Positions 1 through 10,711 of a stretch of 53,169 bases of DNA are shown here, in pieces. This DNA is from Heterotrichella gracilis (taxonomy: Eukaryota > Sar > Xanthophyceae > Tribonematales > Xanthonemataceae), in NCBI GenBank assembly GCA_032358255.1, contig JAULBX010026030.1, forward strand, positions 1 to 53,169, given 5' to 3'. The notes beneath the pieces are model-generated. The model did not search any database. It was not told where the DNA came from and saw only the letters and a list, made by a program, of their open reading frames with translations. Within the stretch, counting starts at the first letter, position 1; each line of letters starts with the position of its first letter. The position numbers and the translations under genes were made by a program.

Positions 1-235
1 GGGGGGGCATGGCTAGTGTTGTGGTTTGTCATATATATGAACCTCAAACCCTCCCCTGGACCACCACCCAGGTCCTGTCGTGTTTCGTTTTCCGCTGGAC
101 ACTACCTTCGTTCCGAGTTTCGCGTTTGCACCGTCCCGAGTTTCGTGTCTGCACCACCCAGCGTGAACCACATCGATGCCGATATCGAGTGCGATGCGTT
201 TGCCTATACGTTTGTGCAAGCAGGCTTTCCGTTGC
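1..235. other. Left flank, no gene recognised
   Basis: No coding exon could be supported. A short motif, consensus CGAGTTTCGYGTYTGCACC, occurs twice near 114-157. This stretch may lie in an intron or upstream of the nucleoporin gene. Confidence 0.4.
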
Positions 236-950
236 GCGTTGGGTACAGTAAAGTTTGCCCGCTGTTCGCCAACTTACTGTCCACGCGCAAACGCTGCAGC
301 GCGCTGAACGACCAGTACTGCTCGCGTCGACTTGCAGCCCGATCGCACCCACAACAGCTGCAGGTCGGTAAGTTTGCAGGAAGTGCGGCAAACTTGCTGT
401 ACAAGTTGCAGGTCGTTCGGTATGTTTGCGGCGTTTGCGGCAGTTTTTGTAACGTAAACTAGATGACAAGATGGGAGGTGTTCCGCGTTGGGTACAGTAA
501 AGTTTGCCCGCTGCTCGGCAACTTACTGTCCACGCGCAAACGCTGCAGCGCGCTGAACGACTCGCTCGCGTCGAGTTGCAGGCAGAAGGCAACGTGCAAA
601 CGTTGCAGGTCGGTGAAACTGCTCAATGTGTGGCAATTGTGCTGTATCATTGTGCAAGTTGCAGCTCAGTAAGTTTGCAGGCAATGGGGCAAACTTGCTG
701 TGCTGTGCAAGAAAGACGTTCGGTATGTTTTCGGAGTTTGTGGCAATCTTTGTGTTGCAAACTAGATAACAAGATGGGATGTGTTCCGCGTGGTGCAGTA
801 AAATCTGCCCGCAGCTCAACAACTTACTGTCCCGCGCGCAAACACTGAACGACTGCTTGCGTTGACTTGCTGCCAGCTGGCAACCTGCAAACGTTGCAGG
901 TCGGTTAGTGTGCCCAACGTCTGGCAAACTTGCGGTGCAGCTGCAGGTCC
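236..950. repeat. Three-unit tandem repeat, about 250-300 bp per unit
   Basis: Three direct, imperfect copies are visible. Unit 1 runs about 236-480, unit 2 about 486-783, and a shorter unit 3 starts near 787. Landmarks shared by the units are the block GTACAGTAAAGTTTGCCCGC (241, 491; degenerate at 794), the block AACTTACTGTCC (270, 520, 821), the block CGTTCGGTATGTTT (413, 717) and ACTAGAT-ACAAGATGGGA (457, 761). The long open frames across it are by-products of the repeat and show no domain. It may sit in an intron of the nucleoporin gene or just upstream of it. Confidence 0.8.
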
Positions 951-1260
951 TAGGTAGCCCTTGATGAAAAATACGCTACAAGATGTGACGAGTTGCAACT
1001 CAACAACATGGAATTAACACCGATTATATGTAGCAAAAAGATGAGAGTGCTGGCAAAGCCGTGCATATCCTTCGAGGTTGTTTTCTCACAGTTGCTGCAA
1101 ACCTCTGCACTCTATCAGCCGGAGCCATTGGCACACACCCCACGTTTGCTATCCACAAAACCTGCCCAAAACCCTCCGCAAACCCTGCCAATCCAGTACC
1201 CCATCAAGCCTACCCTGTCTGCAAAACCCTTCTCAAAACCCTGCAATCACCACCCCGCAG

Positions 1261-4200
1261 GCCTACCTGCACCACATCGTGTGCCTGGTGCTTCCCAACC
1301 ACACCCGCTGGCCATACACCTCCGCGTGCCACCGCTACACCCTAGCAACGGCAGCCATCAACACACTCCGCACCGCGCTGTCCCCACCCGCGGTCCCCGC
1401 TGCGGATGCGCTGGCAACTGGGGATGATGGTGATGAAGATGATGCGATGGAGGAAGGGGCGAGTGGAGGTGGCGGTGGTGGTGGCGGCAGCATGGGGCGG
1501 TTTGTGGTGGGGCTGCTGAGTCAGACTGCGGTGGTGGATGGGTGCCTCATGGCGGCGCTGCCCCCACCAGCAGCGGTACTTGAGGTATGTGACAAGCCCC
1601 AAACTCACAGGAGGTGGGCGACAAACCGTGAACCCCAAATAATGAGTTTTGGATATGTTTGTGAAGGAATTGCGTACGTCAGGACTGCCAAACCCTAGTT
1701 CAAACCCTAAATCCTAAACCCTGCTCCCCTTGCGCAGGATCTGAGCACCCAAGGCAAGCTTGCTGCTGCTGGTGTGGAGGGTGCCGAGGGGCTGGTGGTG
1801 GCGTGGCTGCGCCTGGTACCCGCCTTGGTGGCGGTAGGGGGGGTGGGGCCGGTAGTGGTGCAAGTGCTCATGCAGGTAGGGCCAGGCAGAGTGTCAGAAT
1901 AAAAAAATTCAGAAATAGTATTAGTATATACCAATACAATAAATAGCTGATGCAGGTAGGGCCAGGTACAGTGGCAGTAGGACATGTTTTACAAAATGTG
2001 TGCTTTGCTTGGCCAGAATGGCATATGCCGGCGTGGGAAGGTTTACTGTTGCATTAGCAGTTGCAGTTGCAGGCAATCTTGGGTGCACCTTGTGAAAAAG
2101 CTATCCCATTGGGACCAGCACTGCATGCTAGAAACCTGGAATACATGCACTTTCCCTAACGTGGAGCAGCTTTCATCGCGTGCATTGACAAGCATATTGT
2201 GGGCGCCGTGCAGGCCAGCGAGGAAGGCCCTGCCGCCCCCATCTCCATCCTCTCCTCCTACATCTCCTACTCATATTTCTCCCTTGCCAACGTTTGCCTG
2301 GCCATCAAGGCGCTGACAGCAGTTGCAGAGGCTGCTGGCGCACTCCCTCCTGCATCGATGCCACCCTTGGCGGCTTTCCTGCCACAGGAGCAAGGTAGGC
2401 GCATGTGGTTTAGGGTTTAGGGTTTTGGTTTAGGGTTTAGAGTTTGGGGTTCAAGGTCTCAACCCCAGGAGCAACGGCGCCCCCGGGGGTAACCAATGAC
2501 TTCTTCCTCCATATGATTCATGTACTTGCTGCAAAAAGCTGCAACATTCTTACTGATAGGCGGCTTGGTGGCAGGCACATCCAAACCTCCATACCGACAA
2601 CCCTAAACACTAACCCGCCTCCTCAACCATGCAGGCACCGCCAACCTCCACCCGCGCTTCAAGTCCGCCCTCACCCACCCCTTCCGCCCCGCGACAGCCA
2701 CCTCCCACCCCGCCCTCTTTGCAGCTGCCACTCAGCTGCTGCTGGTGGCTGTGCGGAGCCACCCCAGCTTGGCCGATGCTATGATGTTTCCCTGTGGGAT
2801 TGAGGCCGATCGGAAGGGCAAGGGGGTTGCCACCAAAGGCGAAGGGGAGAAGGCCAAGAAAGGTAAGTAGGGGCATGGATGTGAGGGTTTAGGGTCTAGG
2901 GTCAAGGGTCTGTCGAGAAGGGCAAGAAAGGTAAGGGGGACACGTGATAGTAGGGTAATTGCATCCTGTACTGTTTTACTGGGAATGCCATGCATGTTGT
3001 GGGGAAATATGTATATAAGAAGATTGCTAATGCTCCTGCTCATACAAATGCTCGGTGATGTAAACAGTGCGGCACATCTCATGCCACGCCTCAGTAGCCT
3101 GGTATCTTTTTCTGGAACACCCTGCTGAGTGCCCTCGTCCCCCTCCTTTTCACCCCCATCCCTTCCAACCCTGCATCAGGCGCCAAATCCAAGGATGAGC
3201 CCCCCTTCAGCGCACTGGATGGCCTGTGGGAGCTGCTGCAGCAAGGGGGGGACCTTAGGGAGACACACCCACAGGTTGGGGAGCCACTGTTCAGTATGTC
3301 TTATCAGAGCGTCGAGCCTCCTTCCACAGCTGCTGTGTTGCCCAATTCATTGGATGAATCTGATCCTTTCCCCCTCGTTGCTGGGGTGGCTTGAGCCTGA
3401 GGAGACCCTAACCCTGGCCACATGCGAGCATCATCTGACTAAACCCTAACCATACCCTAAATGCACCGCAGGTCGCCGGCGCTGTGGCTCGTGCCGTGAG
3501 TGGGCTGGTGCTGTGCGGCCAAGCGGTGAGCCGCCCCCTGGCACTCATGGCCTCCCAGCCTGACATGTGGCGACACCTGGCGGACTGTGTGCGGTCAGGG
3601 GCCGAGCAGGTGCGCGGCGGCGGATTAAGGGTGCTTTCAGGGTGTCAGCAGCTAACGCTTGTGCTGTGGTGTTTTGTGCCAGGCTGGGTGGCCTGCGTGT
3701 GGGTCATGTGTGTTGGTTAGTAGTTGATTCAGATTGCATAAACCTATAATACATTTTTCATGCGCTTGAAATGTATATAGGTGGATGGGATTGTCGGTAC
3801 AGAAGTGATGAGAAACATGAGGATATCCTTTCTCATCATGTTCTTGCCCCTGCAGGAACCGTCCGCCTCCCCTGCATCCTCGCCTTCCACTGCACCCCCT
3901 GCAGCGGACCAGGAGCTGTTTCACCTAGCGGGGGAGGCGAGCACGCTGCAGGCGCTTGGCGTGGAAGCATTCGGCCAGCAGGTAAAAACCCTCATACTAT
4001 TACCCTAGAGTGTGGTGGCATTGGGCATTCCACCCACACACACACAGATGTTGTACATCTGAAGGCCGACCCATGCGTCTTTGGCATAGGGCAGCGACAA
4101 AGTACGCATACCAAACAAAAGCCAGGAAACATCCCTACACCAAAACATGAACAGGTTAATGCAAGGGGTGCTTTTGAATCCCCAATCATGTCCATCCCCA

Positions 4201-7200
4201 TCCCTAGGTGGCCGCCATTCGCAGCGGTGGCAAGGCCTCCACCTCCACCCCCACCTCCCAAGTGGGAGGGGTGTGGGGCATACTCAAGTCGTGGGGAGGG
4301 GAGGCGGAGGGGGGGCGGGTGTGCGCGCTGCTGCGGCGCTACAGTGCCACCTCAGCAGTGGCTGCCACCCCTGCCCAGCTCCGGGATCTAGTCAGGGACT
4401 GCCAGCTGGCGGCGCTGACGCTGGTCGCATACGTGCTGTCAGGTGGGTGGGTGCAATTTTGAATTCAAAAAGGATTTGTAGAGAAATGGAAATGTCGGAG
4501 ACCATCTGTGTATGAGTGTGCGTCAATAATGCGTTGGGTACAGCAGCAGTGCATCGGTGGCATGCATGCGCAAATACCACCCCCATATCTCCATCTAGTT
4601 TGAAACCACTCTCTGTTTAAACATTTCGCTCCCCACCTGCAGATGACGCACAGGGGCCCAGCCTGGTCCAAGGCGACACCCTGTTGAGCCGACTGTACCT
4701 GTCTGCCCTCCCAGTGATCAGCCAGCTGGGGACCTATCGGGAAGCTGCCACTGCGCTGGCCCAGCTTGCCCTGGCGCTGGACAAGGGGGGTGTGGAGAAG
4801 TCGAGCCAGCTGGGGATGCTGTGGGGAGAGCTGCAGCGGCTGGGGTGGGAGCAGGTGGGGGCCAGGGAGGATAGGGTCAAATTCGAGCACTTCTTTTGTC
4901 ATTGACTCCCATACATAGCAATGGAAATTCAGCAGAGCGCAGGGGGAAGCAACTGCCATGATCTAATGTATATCTTTGGTTATTGTTCACTGGTTTGACA
5001 CCTGACAAAGGCGATGTGGCCCAGGCAATTTAATGAATATATATTCATCTATCATATTATTATTATTATGCTTTTACACTGGCCCACCTCCCACCGACCC
5101 CCACCCCCACTCGCAGACCATCATGGCAGCCGCACAGGCCTCCCCGTGGAAGCCCCCAGCCCCCACACCCTCCCCCCTGTTTTCCTCCCCTGCGTTTGAG
5201 GCCGCGGTAGGCCCCCTGGCGGCGCAAGCTGATGTCATCCGCAGGTGCAGCGCCAGCCTGGCGGCGGCGTCGGGGGCGGTGGCGGCCGCTGGGGCAAGGA
5301 TGGAGGCGCTGGGCTCGGCAAGGTGGGACATGCATGCAAACCAAAGTAGTGATAAAGATTGACAGCAATTGCCTTAGTTGTCAACACATGCCAATCTACA
5401 CAAGGGCATCGTCACTAGGAGGAATAGCAAATGGACCGCGATATCCGAAAAGTAATAAAAGCTGATGACAGCATTTATCTTGCAGTCACATCCAGGGAGC
5501 CAGCCTGGGCTCACAAAGACTTTCTTGAACCCTAACCGTTCCAACGCAACCCTGCGCTCCCTCCCAGGTGCCTGCCAGCATTCATTAGGGTTTTATTCTC
5601 AACCCCTAGCTTTCACAACGCTACCCTGTGCCTCCCTCCCAGGTGCCTGCTGGCAGTGTGCGCGCGGGGCGTGCCCCAGGGGTCCACCCTCACCACCCCC
5701 CACGACCTGGCCCCCAGCACCACCCTCCAGTCCATCGCCACCCTGGCGCACACCCACATCACCTCCGCACTGGCTGCGGCGGCGGCGCATGCTGACGTCA
5801 GCGTCCCGCAGTACAACTGGCAGGCCGCCAGCCTGGCGCCAGTGGGTGAGCTGGCGCAGGCCATGCTGGTGGCGGTGCGCATGGGGGCGACAGCTGGCGC
5901 AGGACCATCAGGTGGGGTACGAGGTGTGGGGGTTTTTATGGCATTGGACATGGGCACAGGATAGGTAGGTAGTAGGCATGGGGTAGCGATGTTGCATAAG
6001 TGGCAGCGGCAGGCCGCCAGCCTGGCTCCTGTGGGTGAGCTGGCGATGCTGGTGGCGGTGCGCATGGGGGCGACAGCAAGCGGCGCCGGGCAATCGGGTA
6101 CGTGACAGGATGTGCAGCACTTCGATAGGCGGTGCATATGGAAGGTAGGGGGCATAGTCGACAGGGACTGGCCCCAACTGTGCTATTCCTCCCCTGTGAG
6201 CAACGCGCCAGGCCCTGCATGCTTGATGCAATTCCACATTTAATCCGATCATCCTTGTTCTTTATGAGTCTGTGTGTTTTAATACTTGAAAGTATTCTGA
6301 TGTCTCCCGTATGTCCCCAGCAGGCAGCGGAGTAGAAGCCAAGCAGCAGGTGGTCTCCATCGCCCACCTGTGGCTGAAATCCCTGGCCACCTTTGCCACC
6401 TGGGGGGCAGACCCCGCGCTCCTCACCGCAACCACTCAGGCGCTGCTCACGGCTTGCCTGCTGTCGCTGCAATCCCCGCCGCCAGCGATGGCATCCCCGG
6501 AATCCGCTGCCTCCCTGGGGCTGCAGTCTGCCCTGCGGGAGCTGATGGCGCCGCTGTGCGAGCTGTGCAGCAGCAGAGGGGGCCATTTTGAAGAGGTGAG
6601 CTGGCAATAACTGACAAAATGCAAGACTGGCTGTGGGGATTTCGAAACCAGCCATTTTGAGCATACGGCATGAGCCGGGGCTTGGCTTAGAGGCCTTTGT
6701 GATTGCAAGTTGCTTTCTCTGACTGATTACCATTTATAAACCTTGCCGTCTTGTATGGCATGAAAGAATGGCATTATCCAATCTGGTGCACCTACCTTTT
6801 CCTGATCATAATCTTTGCAATTGTTCAGTTTGAGGAGGTTGCGTTGTCCATGCTGGCGCTCATGGGGCGTGCCTACCTAGCACCCCCAGATTGGCTCCCC
6901 ACCATATACAGCCAACTAGACCTCTCGGGACTGCTCAAGAGGAGCCTGGCTGCGGTGGTGCAACCGGTGGGGGGCAAGGAGGGGGCCCGGTCCCCACCCG
7001 TCGGGGGCCTGGAGCGCGCAGTGTTGGATGTGGTGATGGGGGGTGCGGGGGCGCAGGAGGGGGGGGCGCTGCTGGTGGAGATTGGTCTGCCTCGCCACCT
7101 GCTGGCACTCACCAGGTGGCTGATGTCGCCACGGGGAGGGGGGCTGGGCGCGTTTGAGGATGCGGTGGTTGTGGAGGTAGGCTGCACTTGAATTTAAATT

Positions 7201-9351
7201 TGAAATTGCATCTCAATCACTGACGCCAGCACCGAGGGTTGTACAGTATCAAAACATTTTTTCCAACGCCTACAAACAGTGAATGTTGTGTATGCTTTCT
7301 TGCACAAGGTGCCCACCCACCCACTCCACCCGCTCCTCCCCCCATTGCAGGACGCCCCGTCCGCCTCTCCCGCAACCACCACCCCTGACTACGCGGGCGC
7401 CTACGACCCCAAAACCCTAACGCAAACCCCGGCACACCAGCTGTGGCTGTCAGCGCTGAGCACCATGAGCACCATGCTACAGGTAGGAGGAAGATGGTAG
7501 TGTTGATGTACTGAGCCCAACTTTGCTCCCTCTCGACTAAAGTCATATTTTTCCTAATTTGCATATGTTCCCTGTTGATTTCTGGAATTTGTTTTTGGTG
7601 CGGCGCTCCCTCCTGACCCAAAGCAAATACCTGTTCATTGGTTTCATTTCCCGATGAATGTGGTACAGGTGGCGGGGTCGCGTGCTGAGGTGGCGGAGGC
7701 TGCTGTCTCCCTCATGGTGGCCGCTGAGCCGCGCATGCTGGCAGTGCTGGAGCCACCTGCGGGTGGGCCGGACCAGCCAATGACACTGGCGGTGCTGCAG
7801 GTAAGCTAGACTACCCATTCTAGTCAAGGCTACACAAATCCCAAACCATACATCCTCTCCTGGCCGCCCATGTGGGGCGCTGCCAGGCACCAAGCTCTGG
7901 CCTCCTGTCAGTTGCACTTTTTTTTAACCAATTCCACAAGGATTAACAGAAATTTTACATTTCCATTTTCAGATGCGGTCTTACACTTTCAATCCTTGTT
8001 TGGACTTACCCCTGCAGGAGACCGAGCGCACGCTCTTCTTCCTGCGCCTCCTAGCCGCCCACGTGGGCCGCTGGCAGGCAGCCAGCCCGGGATCCCCACT
8101 GGCCTTCCGCCGGGGCGCGGTTGCCTTCCTCACATTTGCAGCGCAGCCCTCCATCCACCGCCGATTTGCTGTGGCCTGCCCGCCTGTGTCGCCTGGGGAA
8201 AAGGCGCTGATGGGGTTGCCAGCCACCCTTGCGATGAATGAAGGTGGGGGTAGGGGGTGTAGAGAGCGGGCAGCGTGGCACGTTGCAATGCTAGGGCACA
8301 CAGGAGAATAAGCCGGTGTTGGCTTGAAACGCCTTACTGTAGGTTGTATTGTGGATGCGCAGAAGGAATGAAAAGGAATGCACGTCCTGTACATCTCCAC
8401 AATGTGCCCATGGTGATTGGTCTCAAGGCCCTGATTTTAATTGTAATTCATTTCATTTCCAAGTAATCGTTTCCAGAATATTACTTGTGCAGGCTGGTTT
8501 TGCCGCTGGCTGGTTTTGCATCGTGGGCAAGGGGGACGCCGGAGGACGCAGTACTTTGGTGCTCTGTATTGTATAAAATTACGTTCTTTACTGTTTTGTA
8601 TATATAAATATGTTTGTATTGTTTCTGTCACTGCAGGCTGGTTTGGCATCGTGGGTGATGGGTGCGGCGCGCCGGAGGCCACAGGCGGGGGGCGATACTG
8701 TCAGGCCATGGGGATGGCGGTGTACGGCTGTGTGGCGGCGGCGCTGGCGTTTGTGGCTGCTGCTGCCCCTGGCGTGAGTGAGGAGGAGCGGCCGCTGACT
8801 GGGCCCGAGTGGCCTGAGGGGGATACTCTGGCTGCAATCATGGTGAGTTGGTTTTCTATATGCGTATCCCGGGGGGATAGATGGTTAATTGGTCAATAAC
8901 AATCAAGTACAGCCAGTTGATCGGGCCTACAGCAGGGGCAACAGCAAGGCTGAGCGGGCCTTAAGCAAGCTGTCCTACAAGCCTTGCGCCAGCCAGTGAT
9001 ATTGGGATTCACAGAGCAATGGCAATTGGTGTTAGCATATTGTAAAGTTTTCTAATTACGGAAGTTATTCCAGGCCTGGTTGCACCATCATTACACTGTG
9101 CCCCAACCCCACGTACACCCACCATTCCCCCCACCCACCCACAGGACCAGTGCCACGCCCTCAGCTACGGCGCCTGCCTCAAGGCCACCGCCCCCCACCG
9201 CCGCCTCAGCCGCACACTGGTGGTGGTGGCAAATGCAGCCATAGCGCTGCAGGGGTTGCTGGGCATGGCCCTGCCACCCTCCATGGCGGCGCGCGTGAGC
9301 GAGTGCTTTGGGCGACTGGGGAAGCACATTGAGGGGGGCGCGGGGAGGTGA
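1261..9351 (+). CDS. Nup188/Nup205-like giant nucleoporin, 5' partial
   Basis: Exons: 1261-1584, 1738-1885, 2170-2394, 2635-2862, 3180-3274, 3472-3609, 3856-3981, 4208-4442, 4643-4854, 5117-5322, 5643-5911, 6321-6595, 6829-7176, 7351-7482, 7669-7800, 8018-8243, 8637-8842, 9145-9351 (TGA). This gives about 1243 residues. The first exon opens in phase 0 with no ATG, so the N-terminus lies further upstream. The protein is almost entirely Ala/Leu-rich amphipathic helices with acidic and Gly-rich loops, as in the scaffold nucleoporins of the inner pore ring. The order of helical blocks and the W-rich segment around 1300-1330 suggest Nup188 rather than Nup205. The family call is by overall character, not by a diagnostic motif; another HEAT-like scaffold is possible. 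Intron 2 needs a GC donor (1886). Six exon boundaries have partial copies nearby. Confidence 0.6.
1871..1970 (+). repeat. Duplicated exon-end/donor segment, offset 80
   Basis: The sequence TGCAGGTAGGGCCAGG occurs at 1871 and again at 1951, followed by similar AGTG-containing sequence. The first copy is the end of nucleoporin exon 2 and the second lies in the intron. Confidence 0.8.
1886..1887 (+). other. Probable GC donor of nucleoporin intron 2
   Basis: The GT at 1876 leaves the exon in phase 0, which cannot join the next exon: that exon needs phase 1 and has an in-frame stop just upstream at 2157. Ending the exon at 1885 before GC restores the frame. A copy of the same junction at 1951-1966 carries GT at the equivalent place. 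Confidence 0.5.
2407..2450 (+). repeat. Telomere-like TTTAGGG run in an intron
   Basis: Consecutive imperfect TTTAGGG units directly follow a splice donor (2395) of the nucleoporin gene. Related CCCTAAA pieces occur at 1690-1722, 2884-2912 and 3441-3458 in the same gene. Confidence 0.7.
5545..5655 (+). repeat. Duplicated acceptor segment, offset 75
   Basis: The acceptor and exon start at 5641-5655 (CTCCCTCCCAGGTGCCTGC) has a near-identical copy at 5558-5575. Both contain a usable AG. The annotated exon starts at 5643 because it keeps the frame. Confidence 0.75.
5815..6098 (+). repeat. Partial exon copy in the following intron, offset 189
   Basis: About 95 bp of the end of the exon 5643-5911 is repeated at about 6004-6098, with the donor (GTACGT) still present after the copy. 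Used as an extra exon with either nearby AG, the copy shifts the frame and meets a TGA, so it is more likely a decoy than a cassette. Confidence 0.8.
6316..6324 (+). other. Tandem NAGNAG acceptor
   Basis: The sequence CCAGCAG offers two acceptors 3 nt apart. Use of 6321 or 6324 as the first exon base keeps the frame and adds or removes one Ala. Confidence 0.6.
8489..8690 (+). repeat. Duplicated acceptor/exon start
   Basis: GCAGGCTGGTTT at the true acceptor (8634) is copied at 8490. GGCTGGTTTTGCATCGTGGG at 8508 matches the exon sequence at 8636 with one or two changes. The copies retain CAG acceptors. Confidence 0.75.
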
Positions 9352-9470
9352 TGGGGCTCATGCCCATCCCCGGTTGTCTACTGGGGATAATTCTTCTATT
9401 CCTGTGTCCATGGTTTGCTTGTGAGGGCGAGTGCTTTGCCCGATTGGGGAAGCACATTGATGGGGGCTGT
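9301..9470 (+). repeat. Copy of the terminal coding segment in the 3' UTR, offset 128
   Basis: GAGTGCTTTG...GGGGAAGCACATTGA at 9301-9332 is repeated at 9429-9460 with a few substitutions, downstream of the stop codon. Confidence 0.8.
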
Positions 9471-10711
9471 CTGGGGGGCGACTGCGGATTGTTCGGAACA
9501 ATCATTGGCATTTGCCAAGATGAACTGGGGCCGGTCCCTCTGGGTGCTTTTGAGAGCAGTCTGTTTTGTATGTCTCTGCCAGTTGAACTCCGCTTCCCTA
9601 GTTCAGGGGTGGATATGGGCATGTAGATGCTGACTTCTATGGCATATATATGCATCACATGGTGGGCGGTGTAAGGGTAGCACGGCAAACTCTCCAGACT
9701 GGGTATTGCTACTTCGTCAGATTTCTAATTCAGACATTGCCAAGATTTAAATTTCCGCATGCCAAGCGGCTGTGGTGGTGCCTATCAATTAGGTCCGACC
9801 TTGAAGGCGTTAAATCATTTCATGCTGTGGTACATGAAGTGATCAATTTGCATTGCTGAGCAATGTGGGCAACGCCTGGTTGCCAGCTAGTATGCCTGTG
9901 AAGTTTGTAAACCCATCTCGCTCAAGTTGACAACCTGATCCATCGCGCATTGTTACACCCGACTCGAAGGGTCTCCAAACACACTGTGGGCGGCAACTGG
10001 CATATGATAATTCATCCACCACCATTCCCCAATGCTGCGTGCACTGCAGCTAGCGTACAGCCTATTTGCATATAGATTGCCTACTTTGTAAAACCCTTGT
10101 TGACCTCCAAACCCACGCCGTGCAGGAGAGCTGACCTGCATGGCTCGTCTATACTCCAAGCCGAGTCTCAGCATTTGAACTGATCATGCTGAAAACACAG
10201 TGCATTAACTTGGAAAATGAATGCACGAATCGTTCCTTGTAAATGTATGTTATGGTCCATACTGAAATCATGCCTATGGTTAGACCTGCTACCACGAGAA
10301 AAGATATGCTAGCACAGGCCTGGCCGCGCACTGTAACAGTTGAACCAAGGTTATGGCCTGCCAGCTATACAAAGTATGTCACGCTTCCTCCACCCAAATA
10401 AATCACTGTTGTTAATACAATACATTTTGTACTACTGCCATGATGCTCATTTTGCAGTTGAGAGCTCCACAAAGCATCTAAACACAACTTTCTGAAAAAC
10501 GCACAACTTCCAGGAAAAACAACCTCTGCTATGTGACAAATGTAAAAATGTTGAACAAAAGACACTTCTTCAGTGATGCCCTACCTCAAAAGCAAACAGA
10601 TGTGATTTACAGAAACAAGCCACGACCGAAGTTATAGACTAACAGTCCCAGCTGAAAAGAAGCATTTTTGTCGGTCCTCAAAAAGAGCAATGTCACTACA
10701 CAATACACAGG
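9471..10711. other. Convergent intergenic region, no gene seen
   Basis: This lies between the ends of the nucleoporin (+) and PI4-kinase (-) genes and should hold both 3' UTRs. TGTAA, a polyadenylation signal used by several green algae, is present near 9668. I see no supported exon or RNA gene. Confidence 0.5.

Noticed and set aside
236..950. CRISPR-like array
   Set aside because: The units are far too long and there are no short identical repeats with unique spacers; the DNA is nuclear eukaryotic.
5936..6733. 265-codon open frame on the minus strand
   Set aside because: Antisense to well-supported nucleoporin exons and their introns, with no recognisable motif.
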